A stretch of DNA of 64,000 nt from Actinoallomurus bryophytorum (GTDB lineage: Bacteria; Actinomycetota; Actinomycetes; Streptosporangiales; Streptosporangiaceae). Position 1 is the first letter of the stretch. Each line of letters opens with the position of its first letter. The translations under genes were made by a program, and so were the position numbers. The stretch is from NCBI RefSeq assembly GCF_006716425.1, contig NZ_VFOZ01000001.1, positions 2,976,001 to 3,040,000 on the forward strand, in the 5' to 3' direction. This document shows positions 51,142 through 59,748 of this stretch, one piece after another. The notes beneath the pieces are model-generated. The model was not told where the DNA came from and did no database searches. It saw only the letters and a list, made by a program, of their open reading frames with translations.

Positions 51142-51927
51142 TCAGGCCGAACGTCGCTCCCACCAGAGGTCGGCGTCACGGTCGAGCCTGCCGATGACCA
51201 TGTTGGCCGCGGCGACGACGCCGAAAAGGACGGCCAGGGTGCGGTGCCCGAGCAGGTCAAGGCAGATCAACGCCACGAAGAAGACGAGCCCCTGGACGGC
51301 GGCGACACCGTACGGCGGGAGCTTCACCTGGGCCTTGGGCGAGGCGAAGATTCCCCAGACCACGGCGGCCACCAGGGGCGCCCCGATACCCAGCACGAGA
51401 CTGAGGACGAGCCCGCCACCCGTAGCGGCCCCCCACCAGGCGAACACGGCCAGTGCCACGAGCTCGACGACGAAGGCGAGGATGTCGTTCACCAGCCGCA
51501 ACGGCCCCGGAATTGTGAGATCACCCCCGGCCAGACGCTTCCAGCGCGGCAGCTCCGCGTAGATCGTCACGCCTACCAGCACCCAGACGAGCATGGCTAC
51601 CGGCACAGGCCATGCCGCCCAAGCCGCGACCACGGCGGCGAGCAGCTGCAACACGCTGAGCCCGATCGTCACCTCTCCCGGAACCTCCACCACGACCGCG
51701 ACCTTGTCACCAGGCGTCGCGAAGACCGTGGGCAGCCCGATGAGCAGCAGAAGCGCCGCCCCGGCAAGCACCGGCGAGTGCACAGCCAGCGCCCACGGCG
51801 TGGCCACCCAGGCAACGATCTCGGACGCGAACCGCAGCACGGCGGGAGGCTCGTAACGAGTCGCCGCCTCGGACGCGGGGTGCTCACTTGGGGAAGACAG
51901 CGGTCTCTCCGGTTCCGTGCGGGACAT
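51142..51927 (-). CDS. Integral membrane protein, DUF2568/YrdB-like, tandem halves
   Basis: 261 residues with about seven to eight helices. The C-terminal half GPLRLVNDILAFVVELVALAVFAWWG...VLGIGAPLVAAVVWGIFASPKA...LPPYGVAAVQGLVF is a good DUF2568 match. The N-terminal half PPAVLRFASEIVAWVATPWAL...LLIGLPTVFATPGDK has the same layout, suggesting a diverged duplicate. ATG 51927 is the first sensible start; ribosome site weak. Function unknown. Confidence 0.8.
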   Translation of the reverse strand: MSRTEPERPLSSPSEHPASEAATRYEPPAVLRFASEIVAWVATPWALAVHSPVLAGAALLLLIGLPTVFATPGDKVAVVVEVPGEVTIGLSVLQLLAAVVAAWAAWPVPVAMLVWVLVGVTIYAELPRWKRLAGGDLTIPGPLRLVNDILAFVVELVALAVFAWWGAATGGGLVLSLVLGIGAPLVAAVVWGIFASPKAQVKLPPYGVAAVQGLVFFVALICLDLLGHRTLAVLFGVVAAANMVIGRLDRDADLWWERRSA

Positions 51928-52309
51928 TCCAGGCACGCCACAGTGTGCCGCGCGACCGACCGCCTCGCCAGCACAGGTCGTCACGCGAAGAATTCTTCCC
52001 GGTTTCGCCGCCGACGGACTCTTGCTGAAAATGACCTTTGCCGGGACGTTCTCAAACCGCATGTAATGCATTTCATGCAATAGACGGTATTTGCGGGAAA
52101 GGCACCGCTGTTCAGCGACGATGCCTCTTAGCAGGCCGCCGCCAGATTGATACCATCGCCCGGCGGGCATCGGATTGTGTGCGACCTCGCAACGAGGCCA
52201 GAAAATGCGAACCAAAAGTAAATGACTGATTTGCGGTGGGTGGCTGATCCGGCCACCGCGGTCGAGGGGCTGCCGCCAGGAGCACGGCTCCCGCGATGAA
52301 GGGAGCAGG
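51928..52309. other. 382-bp intergenic region and structured leader of the S53 gene
   Basis: No gene seen; base composition is less GC-rich. TGCAT-TTC-ATGCA (within 52065-52085) is a short inverted repeat. The 3' end holds two stems: GCGGTGG/CCACCGC (52233-52239/52253-52259), which competes with GGTGGC/GCCACC (52239-52244/52252-52257), and GCTCCC/GGGAGC (52287-52292/52301-52306). The last stem covers the ribosome site GGGAGCAGG of the S53 gene. Confidence 0.5.
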
Positions 52310-54055
52310 ATGTCATCCACGCTCGCCCGGCAGCTGAGACCAGCCGGACTCGCCGCATTGGTCGCGTTCGCCCTTACCTCCGCTCCGGCGTCCGCCGGGG
52401 GAAACATCGATCCTCTCTCCGCGGTGCCCGTCAAGCGCGCCTGTCCCGATCCGCCGCGGGCCGGGCAGGTGACCTGTCTGGCGCTCGTACGCACCGACGT
52501 GGTCCCCCAGCACGGCGTTCAGCCGCTGGGCAAGCCCGCCGGGCTCGGGGCGCTCGACCTGCGGAGCGCCTACAACCTGCCCGCGTCCGAAGGGCGGGGA
52601 CAGACGATCGCGATCATCAACGTGTACGACGACCCGAAGGCCGAGTCCGATCTCGCCGTCTACCGGGCCCAGTACGGGCTGCCACCCTGCACCACCGCGA
52701 ACGGCTGCTTCAAGAAGGTCAACGCCACCGGCGGCACCACTCTGCCGCCCCCGGACACCGGCTGGGCCGAGGAGGAGTCGCTCGACCTCGACATGGCGTC
52801 GGCGGCGTGCCCCAACTGCCACATCCTGCTCGTCGAGGCGGAACAGCCCGCCATCAGCAGCCTCGGCACCGGCGTCGACACGGCCGTGCGGATGGGCGCG
52901 AAGTACATCTCCAACAGCTACGGCGGCCCGGAGGAGTCCTCGGCCAAGGCCGCCGACTTCACCCACTTCGACCATCCCGGCGTCGCGATCACGGCCGCCT
53001 CCGGCGACGGCGGGTACGGCGTGCTGTTCCCGGCCACGTCCCCGCGCGTCACCGCGGTCGGTGGCACATCGCTCATCCGTGGCGCGGGCACGCGCGGCTG
53101 GAGCGAGACCGCCTGGAGCGGCGCGGGCTCCGGCTGCTCGGTGCACGCGGCCAAGCCGGCCTGGCAGAAGGACGCCGGGTGCCCGCGGCGTACCGTCTCC
53201 GACGTCTCCGCGGTCGCCGACCCGCGTACGGGCGTCGCCGTCTACGACACCTACGGGTTCGGCGGCTGGCAGGTCGTCGGCGGGACCAGCGCCTCGGCAC
53301 CGATCATCGCCGGTGCTTACGCGCTGGCCGGTTCGCTGCCCGCCGGCGGCTACGCGGCCGCCCTCCCGTACGCCCGCCCGCAGGCGCTGAACGACGTCGT
53401 CAAGGGCAGCACCGGCAGCTGCTCCCCGGACTACCTCTGCACCGCCGGCCCAGGCTACGACGGCCCGACCGGGCTCGGCACGCCCAACGGGGTGGACGCC
53501 TTCAAGGCCACGAGGTCGCCGCTGGCCAAGGCGGACGCCCGCCTGCCCGCCACCAAGACGGGGATCCAGCGGCTCAGGGCCGGCACCGGCAGGACCCCGA
53601 CCGCACCGCCCCCGGCCGGCATCGCCAACGGCGGGTTCGAGGCCGGGAACCTGTCCGGCTGGACCACTTCCGGCGTGACCGCCGTGACCAAGGACCACCC
53701 GCACAGCGGCAAGTACTCCGCGCTGGTCGGCGACCCCGACGACCCGCACAAGGGCGACTCCTCGATCCGGCAGCGTTTCGTGGCAGCCAGGAACCACCGC
53801 AGGTTGTCCCTCTGGTACAACGCGAACTGCCTGGACCGGGAGAAGTACGACTGGACGACGGCGTCGCTGAAGGACGACACGACCGGGAGCAGCCGTACCG
53901 TGCTTCCGAAGACCTGCACGCTCGACAACACCTGGCAGCACGTGAGCGCCCCGGTCGTCGGTGGCCACGCCTACACCCTCACGCTCCTGAGCCACGACGA
54001 CGGTTACTTCGGCGACCCGATGTCGGCCAAGTACGACGACGTGTCACTGGACTAG
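52310..54055 (+). CDS. Secreted S53-family (sedolisin-like) serine peptidase with C-terminal binding-like domain
   Basis: 581 residues. Signal peptide (about 1-29). S53 signatures: Glu155 and Asp159 in EEESLDLDMASAACP, oxyanion Asp233 in AASGDGGYG, Ser327 in GGTSASAPIIAGAY, and the Ca-site-like GLGTPNGVDAF at the end of the catalytic domain. There is only a short stretch before the catalytic domain, so the usual long propeptide is missing. A beta-sandwich-like module follows (about 440-581: NGGFEAGNLSGWTTSG...). Cys pairs suggest disulfides. Confidence 0.92.
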   Translation: MSSTLARQLRPAGLAALVAFALTSAPASAGGNIDPLSAVPVKRACPDPPRAGQVTCLALVRTDVVPQHGVQPLGKPAGLGALDLRSAYNLPASEGRGQTIAIINVYDDPKAESDLAVYRAQYGLPPCTTANGCFKKVNATGGTTLPPPDTGWAEEESLDLDMASAACPNCHILLVEAEQPAISSLGTGVDTAVRMGAKYISNSYGGPEESSAKAADFTHFDHPGVAITAASGDGGYGVLFPATSPRVTAVGGTSLIRGAGTRGWSETAWSGAGSGCSVHAAKPAWQKDAGCPRRTVSDVSAVADPRTGVAVYDTYGFGGWQVVGGTSASAPIIAGAYALAGSLPAGGYAAALPYARPQALNDVVKGSTGSCSPDYLCTAGPGYDGPTGLGTPNGVDAFKATRSPLAKADARLPATKTGIQRLRAGTGRTPTAPPPAGIANGGFEAGNLSGWTTSGVTAVTKDHPHSGKYSALVGDPDDPHKGDSSIRQRFVAARNHRRLSLWYNANCLDREKYDWTTASLKDDTTGSSRTVLPKTCTLDNTWQHVSAPVVGGHAYTLTLLSHDDGYFGDPMSAKYDDVSLD

Positions 54056-54462
54056 GGGTGAAGGGCCAGCCCCTTGAGCGTCTTGTCGAGGGGGTTCTTC
54101 GGCCCGTAGACCGCCAGTCCCACCAGCGACAGCTCGTCGGCGGGCACGGCGCGTACGACGGCGCGGTTGGCGGCGTCGTGCCCGGTCTTGAACATGTCCT
54201 CGGTGAACACCGCGGTCTCCAGCCCGCGGCCGAGCGCCGTGCTGCGTACGCGCCCCAGCGTCCCGGCATCGGCGGCGTACACGAGTACGGGCTGGCGGAA
54301 CATCGGCAGGTACGCGTTGCCGGAGCCGTCCTCGTAGGGCTCACCGATGACGTCGGCGACACCGCCGGCCACCGCGCCGGCCAGGAACGCGGTGACGTTG
54401 AGCTTCTGCCAGACGGCCAGGTCGTCGCGTACGACGATGCCGATCTTGGTGTCGAATCGCAT
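54052..54462 (-). CDS. DUF2000 family protein
   Basis: 136 residues: KIGIVVRDDLAVWQKLNVTAFLAGAVAG...GEPYEDGSGNAYLPMFRQPVLVYAAD, the DUF2000 pattern (peptidyl-tRNA-hydrolase-II-like fold). Biochemical role unknown. Overlaps the S53 stop by 4 bp (convergent) and is divergent from the AraC gene, which likely controls it. Confidence 0.88.
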   Translation of the reverse strand: MRFDTKIGIVVRDDLAVWQKLNVTAFLAGAVAGGVADVIGEPYEDGSGNAYLPMFRQPVLVYAADAGTLGRVRSTALGRGLETAVFTEDMFKTGHDAANRAVVRAVPADELSLVGLAVYGPKNPLDKTLKGLALHP

Positions 54463-54539
54463 GCCCCCAGGCTGGCGCGGCTACCGCCCGGGCGTATTGA
54501 ACGCTCGTGCGCGGTGCGGTCCCCGGTCACAATGGAGGC

Positions 54540-55361
54540 GTGCCCCTGGACTGGTCCCGTTACTGGCACTCGGCGGACCGGCCGCTGGAGGCCATGCACG
54601 CCCATTTCGAGCGGCATGTCTACCACCGGCACAGTCACGAGTCCTACTCCTTCGGCGTCACCGAGAGCGGCGCCCAGGCGTTCACCTGCCGGGGTGAGGC
54701 GTACACCAGCGCGACCGGCATGGTCATGGCCTTCAACCCCGACGACCCGCACGACGGTCACGCCGGCGACGAGCTCGGCTTCACCTACCGCATGGTGCAC
54801 ATCGGCCCGGACCTGGTGGGCGACGTGCTCGCCGACGTTGCCGGCCGCCCGAACGGCCTGCCACTGTTCGCCGATCCCGTGATCGAGGATCCGCTCATCG
54901 CGAGGAACCTGCGCGCCCTGCACGCGGCGCTGCTCGGCGGGGCCCCGGCCCTGCGCCGCGACGAGCTGCTCACCGCCACCGTCGCCGCCGTGTCCCGTCG
55001 CGCGACGAGGTCGGTGCCGCGCCCACGTACACCGCGCGACGCCGCACGGGTGGCCGACGTGGCGCGCAGGCTGATCCACGACGCCGACCTCGAGGACGTC
55101 ACCGCCGACGACCTGGCCGCCGCGACGGGCCGTACCCGCTACGCGGTCTACCGCGCGTTCCGGTCGGCGTACGGGATGGCACCCAGCGACTACCAGCGTC
55201 AGCTGCGGCTGCGCGCCGCACGGCGGATGATCGCGCAGGGCCGGCCGCTGAGCGACATCGCCGCCCGTACCGGCTTCGCCGACCAGGCGCATCTCACGCG
55301 CTGGTTCGGCCGCTACTACGGGATCACGCCGGGCGGCTACCGGCTCGCGGTGAGCGGCTGA
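54540..55361 (+). CDS. AraC-family transcriptional regulator
   Basis: 273 residues: N-terminal AraC_binding cupin (HYHRHSHESYSFGVTESGAQAFTCRG...GMVMAFNPDDPHDGHAG) and C-terminal double HTH (DVTADDLAAATGRTRYAVYRAFRSAYGMAPSDYQRQLRLRAARRMIAQGRPLSDIAARTGFADQAHLTRWFGRYYGITPGGYR). GTG 54540 is preceded at -10 distance by CACAATG, suggesting a leaderless start. Divergent DUF2000 is its probable target. Confidence 0.93.
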   Translation: MPLDWSRYWHSADRPLEAMHAHFERHVYHRHSHESYSFGVTESGAQAFTCRGEAYTSATGMVMAFNPDDPHDGHAGDELGFTYRMVHIGPDLVGDVLADVAGRPNGLPLFADPVIEDPLIARNLRALHAALLGGAPALRRDELLTATVAAVSRRATRSVPRPRTPRDAARVADVARRLIHDADLEDVTADDLAAATGRTRYAVYRAFRSAYGMAPSDYQRQLRLRAARRMIAQGRPLSDIAARTGFADQAHLTRWFGRYYGITPGGYRLAVSG

Positions 55362-55483
55362 CGACGCTCTCCCGTCTCGACACGCCCCCTGACCAGCTCG
55401 AATAGCGATGAACCCGCCCTCTGTCTTCGCTACCGTCGCGGATGGGGCCTCCGCAATCGCGCGGGGGAGCGAAAGGAGCCCTC

Positions 55484-56593
55484 GTGCGCGTCGTGGTCAT
55501 CGGAGCCGGGATCGTGGGGGCCGCGGTGGCGGCCGGGCTGACCCGCCGCGGCGCGCGGGTCACCGTACTGGAAGAGCGTTTCCCCGGTGCCGGCACCACC
55601 GGCGCGTCGTTCGGGCGGGTCAACGCGAACCACGCCGACTCAGACTCGTACTTCACGCTGACCCACGCCGCGGTGCACGCCCATCACGCGCTGGGCAGCG
55701 ACGCGTTCCGTCCCACCGGCCACCTGGAGTGGGCGACCGGCGAGTCGGTCCTGGCCGAGCTGAACCGCCGGGTGGAACGTCTGCGCGGACGCGACTACGC
55801 GGTCGAGCGGATCACCGCCGAGCGTGCCATCGAACTGGAGCCCGGACTCGCCCCACGTCCGGAGGGCACCGAGTACGTGCTGTTCTCGGAGGAGGCACAC
55901 GTCTTCCCGGCCCGGCTGCTGGGCCGCCTCCTGGCCGAGGCAAGGGCGGGTGGCGCGGAGGTCGAGACCGGGGTGGGCGTACGCGAGGTGAGGTCGGGCG
56001 CGGTGGGCGCGAGCGTGGTCCTCGCGGACGGCAGCGTCCGTACGACGGATGTCGTGGTCAGCTGCGCCGGCCACTGGACCGGCCTGCTGCTGGACGTCCC
56101 GATGCTCGATCCTTGGGTGCCGGGCGCGGACACCAACGGGTTCCTGGCCACCACGACGTCACTGCCCACGCCCCTGTCGCGCGTCCTGTCCACCGACCGC
56201 CTGAACGTCCGCCCGGACGGCGGCGGCCGGCTGCTCCTGCGGGCACCCGACCTGGACGCCTTCGCCGACCCGGCGCTGCCGGCCGCACACCGGATCGGCG
56301 CCGAACTGCTGGCACGCCTGCCGGAGGTTCTGACGGGCACGGAGGGCGCGCACATCGAGCGGGTACGGGTGGCCCAGCACGCCGCCCCGGCCCGCGGCCG
56401 CACGATGGCCGGCTTCGTGGACGACGCCGAGAACGTCTACGCGGTCGTCACACGCGACGGCGTCACACTGGCCCCGCTGCTGGCGGACCTGGTCGCGGGC
56501 GAGGTGTACGGCACGGAGTCCGCCCTGCTCGGCCCGTTCCGCCCCGGCGGTGACGTCCTCGCCTTCCCCATGGGGATCACCGGAGAGGGATGA
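55484..56593 (+). CDS. FAD-dependent oxidoreductase (DAO family)
   Basis: 369 residues. Rossmann motif VVVIGAGIVGAAVAAGLTRRGARVTVLEE at the N-terminus, GASFGRVNA, VVSCAGHWT, and the C-terminal DAO motif YAVVTRDGVTLAPLLADLVAGE (second FAD contact). Oxidises an amine or amino acid. GTG 55484 follows GAAAGGAGC; longer in-frame starts lack a ribosome site. The 3' end overlaps by about 157 bp a minus-strand ORF. Confidence 0.92.
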   Translation: MRVVVIGAGIVGAAVAAGLTRRGARVTVLEERFPGAGTTGASFGRVNANHADSDSYFTLTHAAVHAHHALGSDAFRPTGHLEWATGESVLAELNRRVERLRGRDYAVERITAERAIELEPGLAPRPEGTEYVLFSEEAHVFPARLLGRLLAEARAGGAEVETGVGVREVRSGAVGASVVLADGSVRTTDVVVSCAGHWTGLLLDVPMLDPWVPGADTNGFLATTTSLPTPLSRVLSTDRLNVRPDGGGRLLLRAPDLDAFADPALPAAHRIGAELLARLPEVLTGTEGAHIERVRVAQHAAPARGRTMAGFVDDAENVYAVVTRDGVTLAPLLADLVAGEVYGTESALLGPFRPGGDVLAFPMGITGEG

Positions 56594-57027
56594 GGAGCCG
56601 GGCACGCCGAGACAACTACGACGACCTTGTCACCGTCGGCGTCGCTGACCCGGGCGATGGTCGCGACGAGAAGCGGTGTCCAGGCCACCACGGGTGCCGG
56701 GATTTCGCGATCCGGTCGTTGGCGAACGAGTTCCTGGGCGGAATGAGCTTCGTGGGGTGACCGCCCATCGAAGAGATCCGGGAATTGACGCCGAACGCGA
56801 CCGGCGATCAGGTGAAAGCTCCAGGTGCCCTTGAGTACCGTCAGTGGTGCACCGATCGCGGCAAGCAGTGCCTGCCAACTCCCGATCTCCGTCCGGAGCC
56901 GCGCGTAAGTCACCGTGAGCGCTACCAGCAGGGCCAGCCCTTCGCACCATGGCCTGAGGCGGTGCACCTGGCGCCGCGCGAACACCAGCGTCCTGTCCCA
57001 TAAAGGGCGTCGGATACCGCAGGACAT
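56437..57027 (-). CDS. Small two-helix membrane protein, unknown; 3' end uncertain
   Basis: 196-residue frame. Support for the first about 110 residues: CGGAGTG ribosome site before ATG 57027, a good promoter upstream and two hydrophobic helices (CEGLALLVALTVTYARL and WQALLAAIGAPLTVLKG). The last 50 or so residues are read through the opposite strand of the oxidase gene and are probably not authentic, so the real end may be earlier or a stop has been lost. No family recognised. Confidence 0.5.
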   Translation of the reverse strand: MSCGIRRPLWDRTLVFARRQVHRLRPWCEGLALLVALTVTYARLRTEIGSWQALLAAIGAPLTVLKGTWSFHLIAGRVRRQFPDLFDGRSPHEAHSAQELVRQRPDREIPAPVVAWTPLLVATIARVSDADGDKVVVVVSACPAPHPSPVIPMGKARTSPPGRNGPSRADSVPYTSPATRSASSGASVTPSRVTTA

Positions 57028-57085
57028 AGCGTCACTCCGTTCGTTGATGGGAGCGAGCCCGCCGGCTGGGCCGTGACTGAATCAA

Positions 57086-57115
57086 GTTATATCTTCGCTA
57101 TGGCCATTCCAGCAA
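57086..57115 (-). promoter_or_regulatory. Promoter for the small membrane protein gene
   Basis: On the minus strand TTGCTG (57110-57115) and TATAAC (57086-57091) are separated by 18 bp, about 60 bp before ATG 57027, in an AT-rich stretch. Confidence 0.6.
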
Positions 57116-57276
57116 CCTTTTAGCAAATTCTCATTCATAAGAGTCATTGAGCGCAAAGAATACAATTTGAATCGCGAATCGAACTTGCGATCGTTGCCGT
57201 GCAAGTATCTCTTCTACTCTCGCCGATCGTGGCTCATAATAAGTTCGTATCACCAGCCACACGGGAGGCAGCCGGC

Positions 57277-58149
57277 ATGAGCGCTCGGAGCGGCCGAAGT
57301 GTCCGCCAGCGCAGGGCCGCCGCCGAACTCAAGAGACTGCGCGAGCTCGCGCTTCTCACCGGCGACGAGGTCGCCCAGCGGCTCGGCTGGTCAGCGAGCA
57401 AGGTCTCCCGGGTCGAGAACGCCCGCATCCGGCTCAGGACGGACGACGTGAGGCTACTACTGAGCCTCTATGAGGTGACCGACGAACAGCGCGGCATGCT
57501 CATCTCCCTCATCGAAGGGGATGGGAACAAGCGATGGTGGGATGCCTACACGGACATCCTCTCGTCCGATCTCCTGACCTTGATCAGCTTCGAGGCGGAG
57601 GCATCGTCCGAACTGAACTACGAGCCCATGGTGATGCCGGGACTGCTCCAGACTGAGGCTTACGCCCGCCAAGTCATCTACATGTGGCAGTCGATCACGA
57701 CCATCCCTCCACCTGAACTCGAGCGGCGACTCGAGGTGCGTCTAACGCGCCAGCGGGTCATCTCATCCGGTGATCCGTTGAAGCTGTCCGCCATCATCGA
57801 CGAAGCGGTGCTCAGGCGGCAGATCGCCGAGCCTTCGGTGATGCAGGAGCAGCTACATCACCTCATGGACGCCTCAGAACTACCCAACGTCGAACTCCGG
57901 ATACTGCCACTGTCCGGACTACATGCCACCGCAGCCGGACCGATAATTTCGTTAGGCATCCCGGACTTTGGCGACGTCGTCTATCTAGAGGACTTCATCA
58001 GCGGTCACCTCTATATCGATGACGCCGCCATTATTTATCAGCACGCCCGGGTCTTTGAACAGTTGAAGAATGCGTCGCTCAGTGCCGACGAATCACATCA
58101 GCTAATCAGAAGAATCGCTGATGAGCTGTGGACACCGCCCGGCGGCTGA
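57277..58149 (+). CDS. HTH-DUF5753 regulator (WhiJ-like), copy A
   Basis: 290 residues. N-terminal Xre-type HTH (about 15-70: LKRLRELALLTGDEVAQRLGWSASKVSRVENARIRLRTDDVRLLL) and a C-terminal DUF5753 domain (about 95-285: EAEASSELNYEPMVMPGLLQTEAYAR...VLRRQI...LPLSGLHATAAGPIISLGIPDFGDVVYLED). ATG 57277 after GGGAGG; the upstream open frame lies in the promoter. In Streptomyces such proteins pair with a DUF397 (BldB-like) partner in developmental and antibiotic control. Here the DUF397 lies on the opposite strand just downstream, overlapping by 52 bp. Confidence 0.93.
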   Translation: MSARSGRSVRQRRAAAELKRLRELALLTGDEVAQRLGWSASKVSRVENARIRLRTDDVRLLLSLYEVTDEQRGMLISLIEGDGNKRWWDAYTDILSSDLLTLISFEAEASSELNYEPMVMPGLLQTEAYARQVIYMWQSITTIPPPELERRLEVRLTRQRVISSGDPLKLSAIIDEAVLRRQIAEPSVMQEQLHHLMDASELPNVELRILPLSGLHATAAGPIISLGIPDFGDVVYLEDFISGHLYIDDAAIIYQHARVFEQLKNASLSADESHQLIRRIADELWTPPGG

Positions 58150-58298
58150 ACCACGCCCGTCAGGCACGGCCTGGTTCGCAGCTCGGCGGGACGGTTGGCA
58201 ACCGAGAGGTCCGAGGTCCGCGCCACCTCGACACACGCCCCATTCGTCATCGACCGGCAACTCTTTTTCCAGTGAAGTTCATTTGAGTCAGTCATCAT
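58098..58298 (-). pseudogene. Shortened DUF397 frame, copy A
   Basis: 66-residue frame. MTDSNELHWKKSCRSMTNGACVEVA is a normal DUF397 start; GAAGGGA precedes the ATG. The expected continuation (VRDSK...GP.L.F...W..F) is absent and replaced by RTSDLSVANRPAELRTRPCL, then codons antisense to the HTH gene's end. Copy B shares the RPA-x-L ending, so the shortening predates the duplication. It may be a genuine short variant, not plain decay. Confidence 0.6.
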
Positions 58299-58727
58299 AA
58301 TCCCTTCTTTATGCATGCTTCACTGATCGGCTTTAACCGATTTAATTTCAATATGAGCGAACACATTAACGTATACTGGAAGACCCACAGAGCGCGCTCG
58401 CCATGTTTGCAACCTAGGGCATTCGGCGAAGACGAACAACGTAATCGCGGAAGATCACCTTTGTCCCGTTCCAGGCCGGAACGGGCGACCTGGAAATCCA
58501 CTGGCGTCGGCCAATTTATGATGCTCCTAGTAATTCGGCCCGATGTAGCACGTGCTTCATGGCTGCAGGTAGCGGCGACAACGGCCAAGAGGAGGTTGTC
58601 ACCGACTTTGCGCCTGGCTTTCGAATCGAAGCTGCGATTCTTGTCGTGCAACTATCTCTTCTGCTATCGCCCTGCCTGAGGCATAATGAGCTTTCGCCAC
58701 ACGTCTCCCAGGAGAGGCGGCCGACAG
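58299..58727. other. Intergenic region between the two modules
   Basis: No gene seen. AT-rich at 58300-58380. CCCGTTCC/GGAACGGG (58465-58485, loop AGGCC) is a perfect 8-bp stem without a T-tract; ATCGG/CCGAT (58326-58341) is a smaller one. The 3' part repeats the promoter of copy A, with CATAAT at 58682-58687. Confidence 0.5.
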
Positions 58728-59600
58728 GTGAGCACCCGGACCGGTCGAAGCATTCGCCAGCGAAGAGCCGCCGCCGAACTCAAGCGATTGCGCGAACTCG
58801 CCCTCCTCACCGCCGACGAGGTCGCCCAGCGTCTCGGTTGGTCGGCGAGCAAGGTTTCCCGCGTCGAGAACGCCCGTATCCGGCTCAAGCCCAACGACGT
58901 CGAACGCCTTCTGGGGCTCTACGAGGTGGGCGGCGAGCAGCGCGAGACACTGATCTCACTCGTCGCGGAGGATGGACACAAGAAGTGGTGGGACGCTTAC
59001 GCCGACATCCTTTCACCCGAGTTGCTGTCCTTGATCAGCTTTGAGGCGGAGGCCTCCACGGCTCTGAACTATGAACCCATGGTGATTCCCGGGCTCCTTC
59101 AGACCAGGGCCTACGCTCGTCGGGTGATCCACATGTGGCAGTCGATCACAAGCGTCCCGCCACCCGAACTCGAACGGCGGCTTGAGGTACGTCTGAACCG
59201 ACAACGGGTCATCTCATCCAACGATCCACTGAAGCTGTCGGTCATCATCGATGAAGCGGTGCTCCGACGACAGATCGATGAACGCGCCGTGATGCGGGAA
59301 CAGTTGCATCACCTTATCGACGCTTCTGAGCTACCCAATGTCAGGCTTCAGATACTTTCACTATCCGGACTCCACGTCACTTCGGCCGGCCCGATCATGT
59401 CTCTGCGAATTCCAGAATTCGGCGACGTTGTATACCTTGAGAACTTCACCGACGGGCATCTCTATATCGACGATGCCGCATTGATATATCAGCACGCTTT
59501 GGTCTTCGAAAAATTGCACGAAGCGTCACTTGATCCCGACGAGTCGCGTCAGCTGATCAGAAGAACGGTTAATGAGCTATGGGCTTCGGGTGAAAGGTGA
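58728..59600 (+). CDS. HTH-DUF5753 regulator (WhiJ-like), copy B
   Basis: 290 residues, the paralogue of the gene at 57277. The N-termini align as STRTGRSIRQRRAAAELKRL against SARSGRSVRQRRAAAELKRL, which supports GTG 58728; ATG 58686 is an alternative in the same frame. HTH and DUF5753 domains are complete (GLLQTRAYARRVIHMWQS, LSLSGLHVTSAGPIMSLRIPEFGDVVYLENF). Differences spread over the length indicate an old duplication with both copies kept. A strong terminator follows. Confidence 0.93.
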   Translation: MSTRTGRSIRQRRAAAELKRLRELALLTADEVAQRLGWSASKVSRVENARIRLKPNDVERLLGLYEVGGEQRETLISLVAEDGHKKWWDAYADILSPELLSLISFEAEASTALNYEPMVIPGLLQTRAYARRVIHMWQSITSVPPPELERRLEVRLNRQRVISSNDPLKLSVIIDEAVLRRQIDERAVMREQLHHLIDASELPNVRLQILSLSGLHVTSAGPIMSLRIPEFGDVVYLENFTDGHLYIDDAALIYQHALVFEKLHEASLDPDESRQLIRRTVNELWASGER

Positions 59601-59628
59601 GTTACCGTCGCCACACAAGACGGTGAGC

Positions 59629-59748
59629 TTACAGCCCAGCAGGCCGATCGGCGGTAGAGTCGGCGAGCACAGCCACCACCTCGACACAGCTCCCGTTAAG
59701 CATTGAACGGGAGCTTTTTCGCCAGTCCATTTCATGCAGATCAGTCAT
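59629..59748 (-). pseudogene. Shortened DUF397 frame, copy B
   Basis: 39 codons: MTDLHEMDWRKSSRSMLNGS, then CVEVVAVLADSTADRPAGL and TAA. The first half is a normal DUF397 start; about 25 C-terminal residues are missing. GAGGGAGATA precedes the ATG. The Ser-Ser-Arg-Ser...Asn-Gly-Ser codons form the arms of the terminator of the opposite-strand HTH gene. Could be a translated short peptide or a decayed gene kept for its hairpin. Confidence 0.6.
59688..59719 (+). terminator. Strong rho-independent terminator of copy B, inside the DUF397 frame
   Basis: AGCTCCCGTT (59688-59697) and AACGGGAGCT (59706-59715) form a perfect 10-bp stem with an 8-nt loop; T59715-T59719 follow. It lies 88 bp after the HTH-DUF5753 stop. 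The equivalent segment of copy A does not form a comparable hairpin. Confidence 0.85.

Larger units (their letters stand above)
57187..59748. repeat. Tandem duplication of an HTH-DUF5753/antisense-DUF397 module
   Basis: Unit A (about 57187-58298) and unit B (about 58634-59748) have the same parts in the same order: a shared promoter segment (57199-57224 and 58646-58671, 26 bp with 3 differences), a CATAAT -10-like element, an HTH-DUF5753 gene on plus, and a short DUF397-like frame on minus reading toward it. The proteins are clearly paralogous along their whole length. Confidence 0.85.

Noticed and set aside
58311-58679. Plus-strand 122-codon frame between the two HTH modules
   Set aside because: Its translation is unlike any family I know and its 3' part covers the repeated promoter of copy B.
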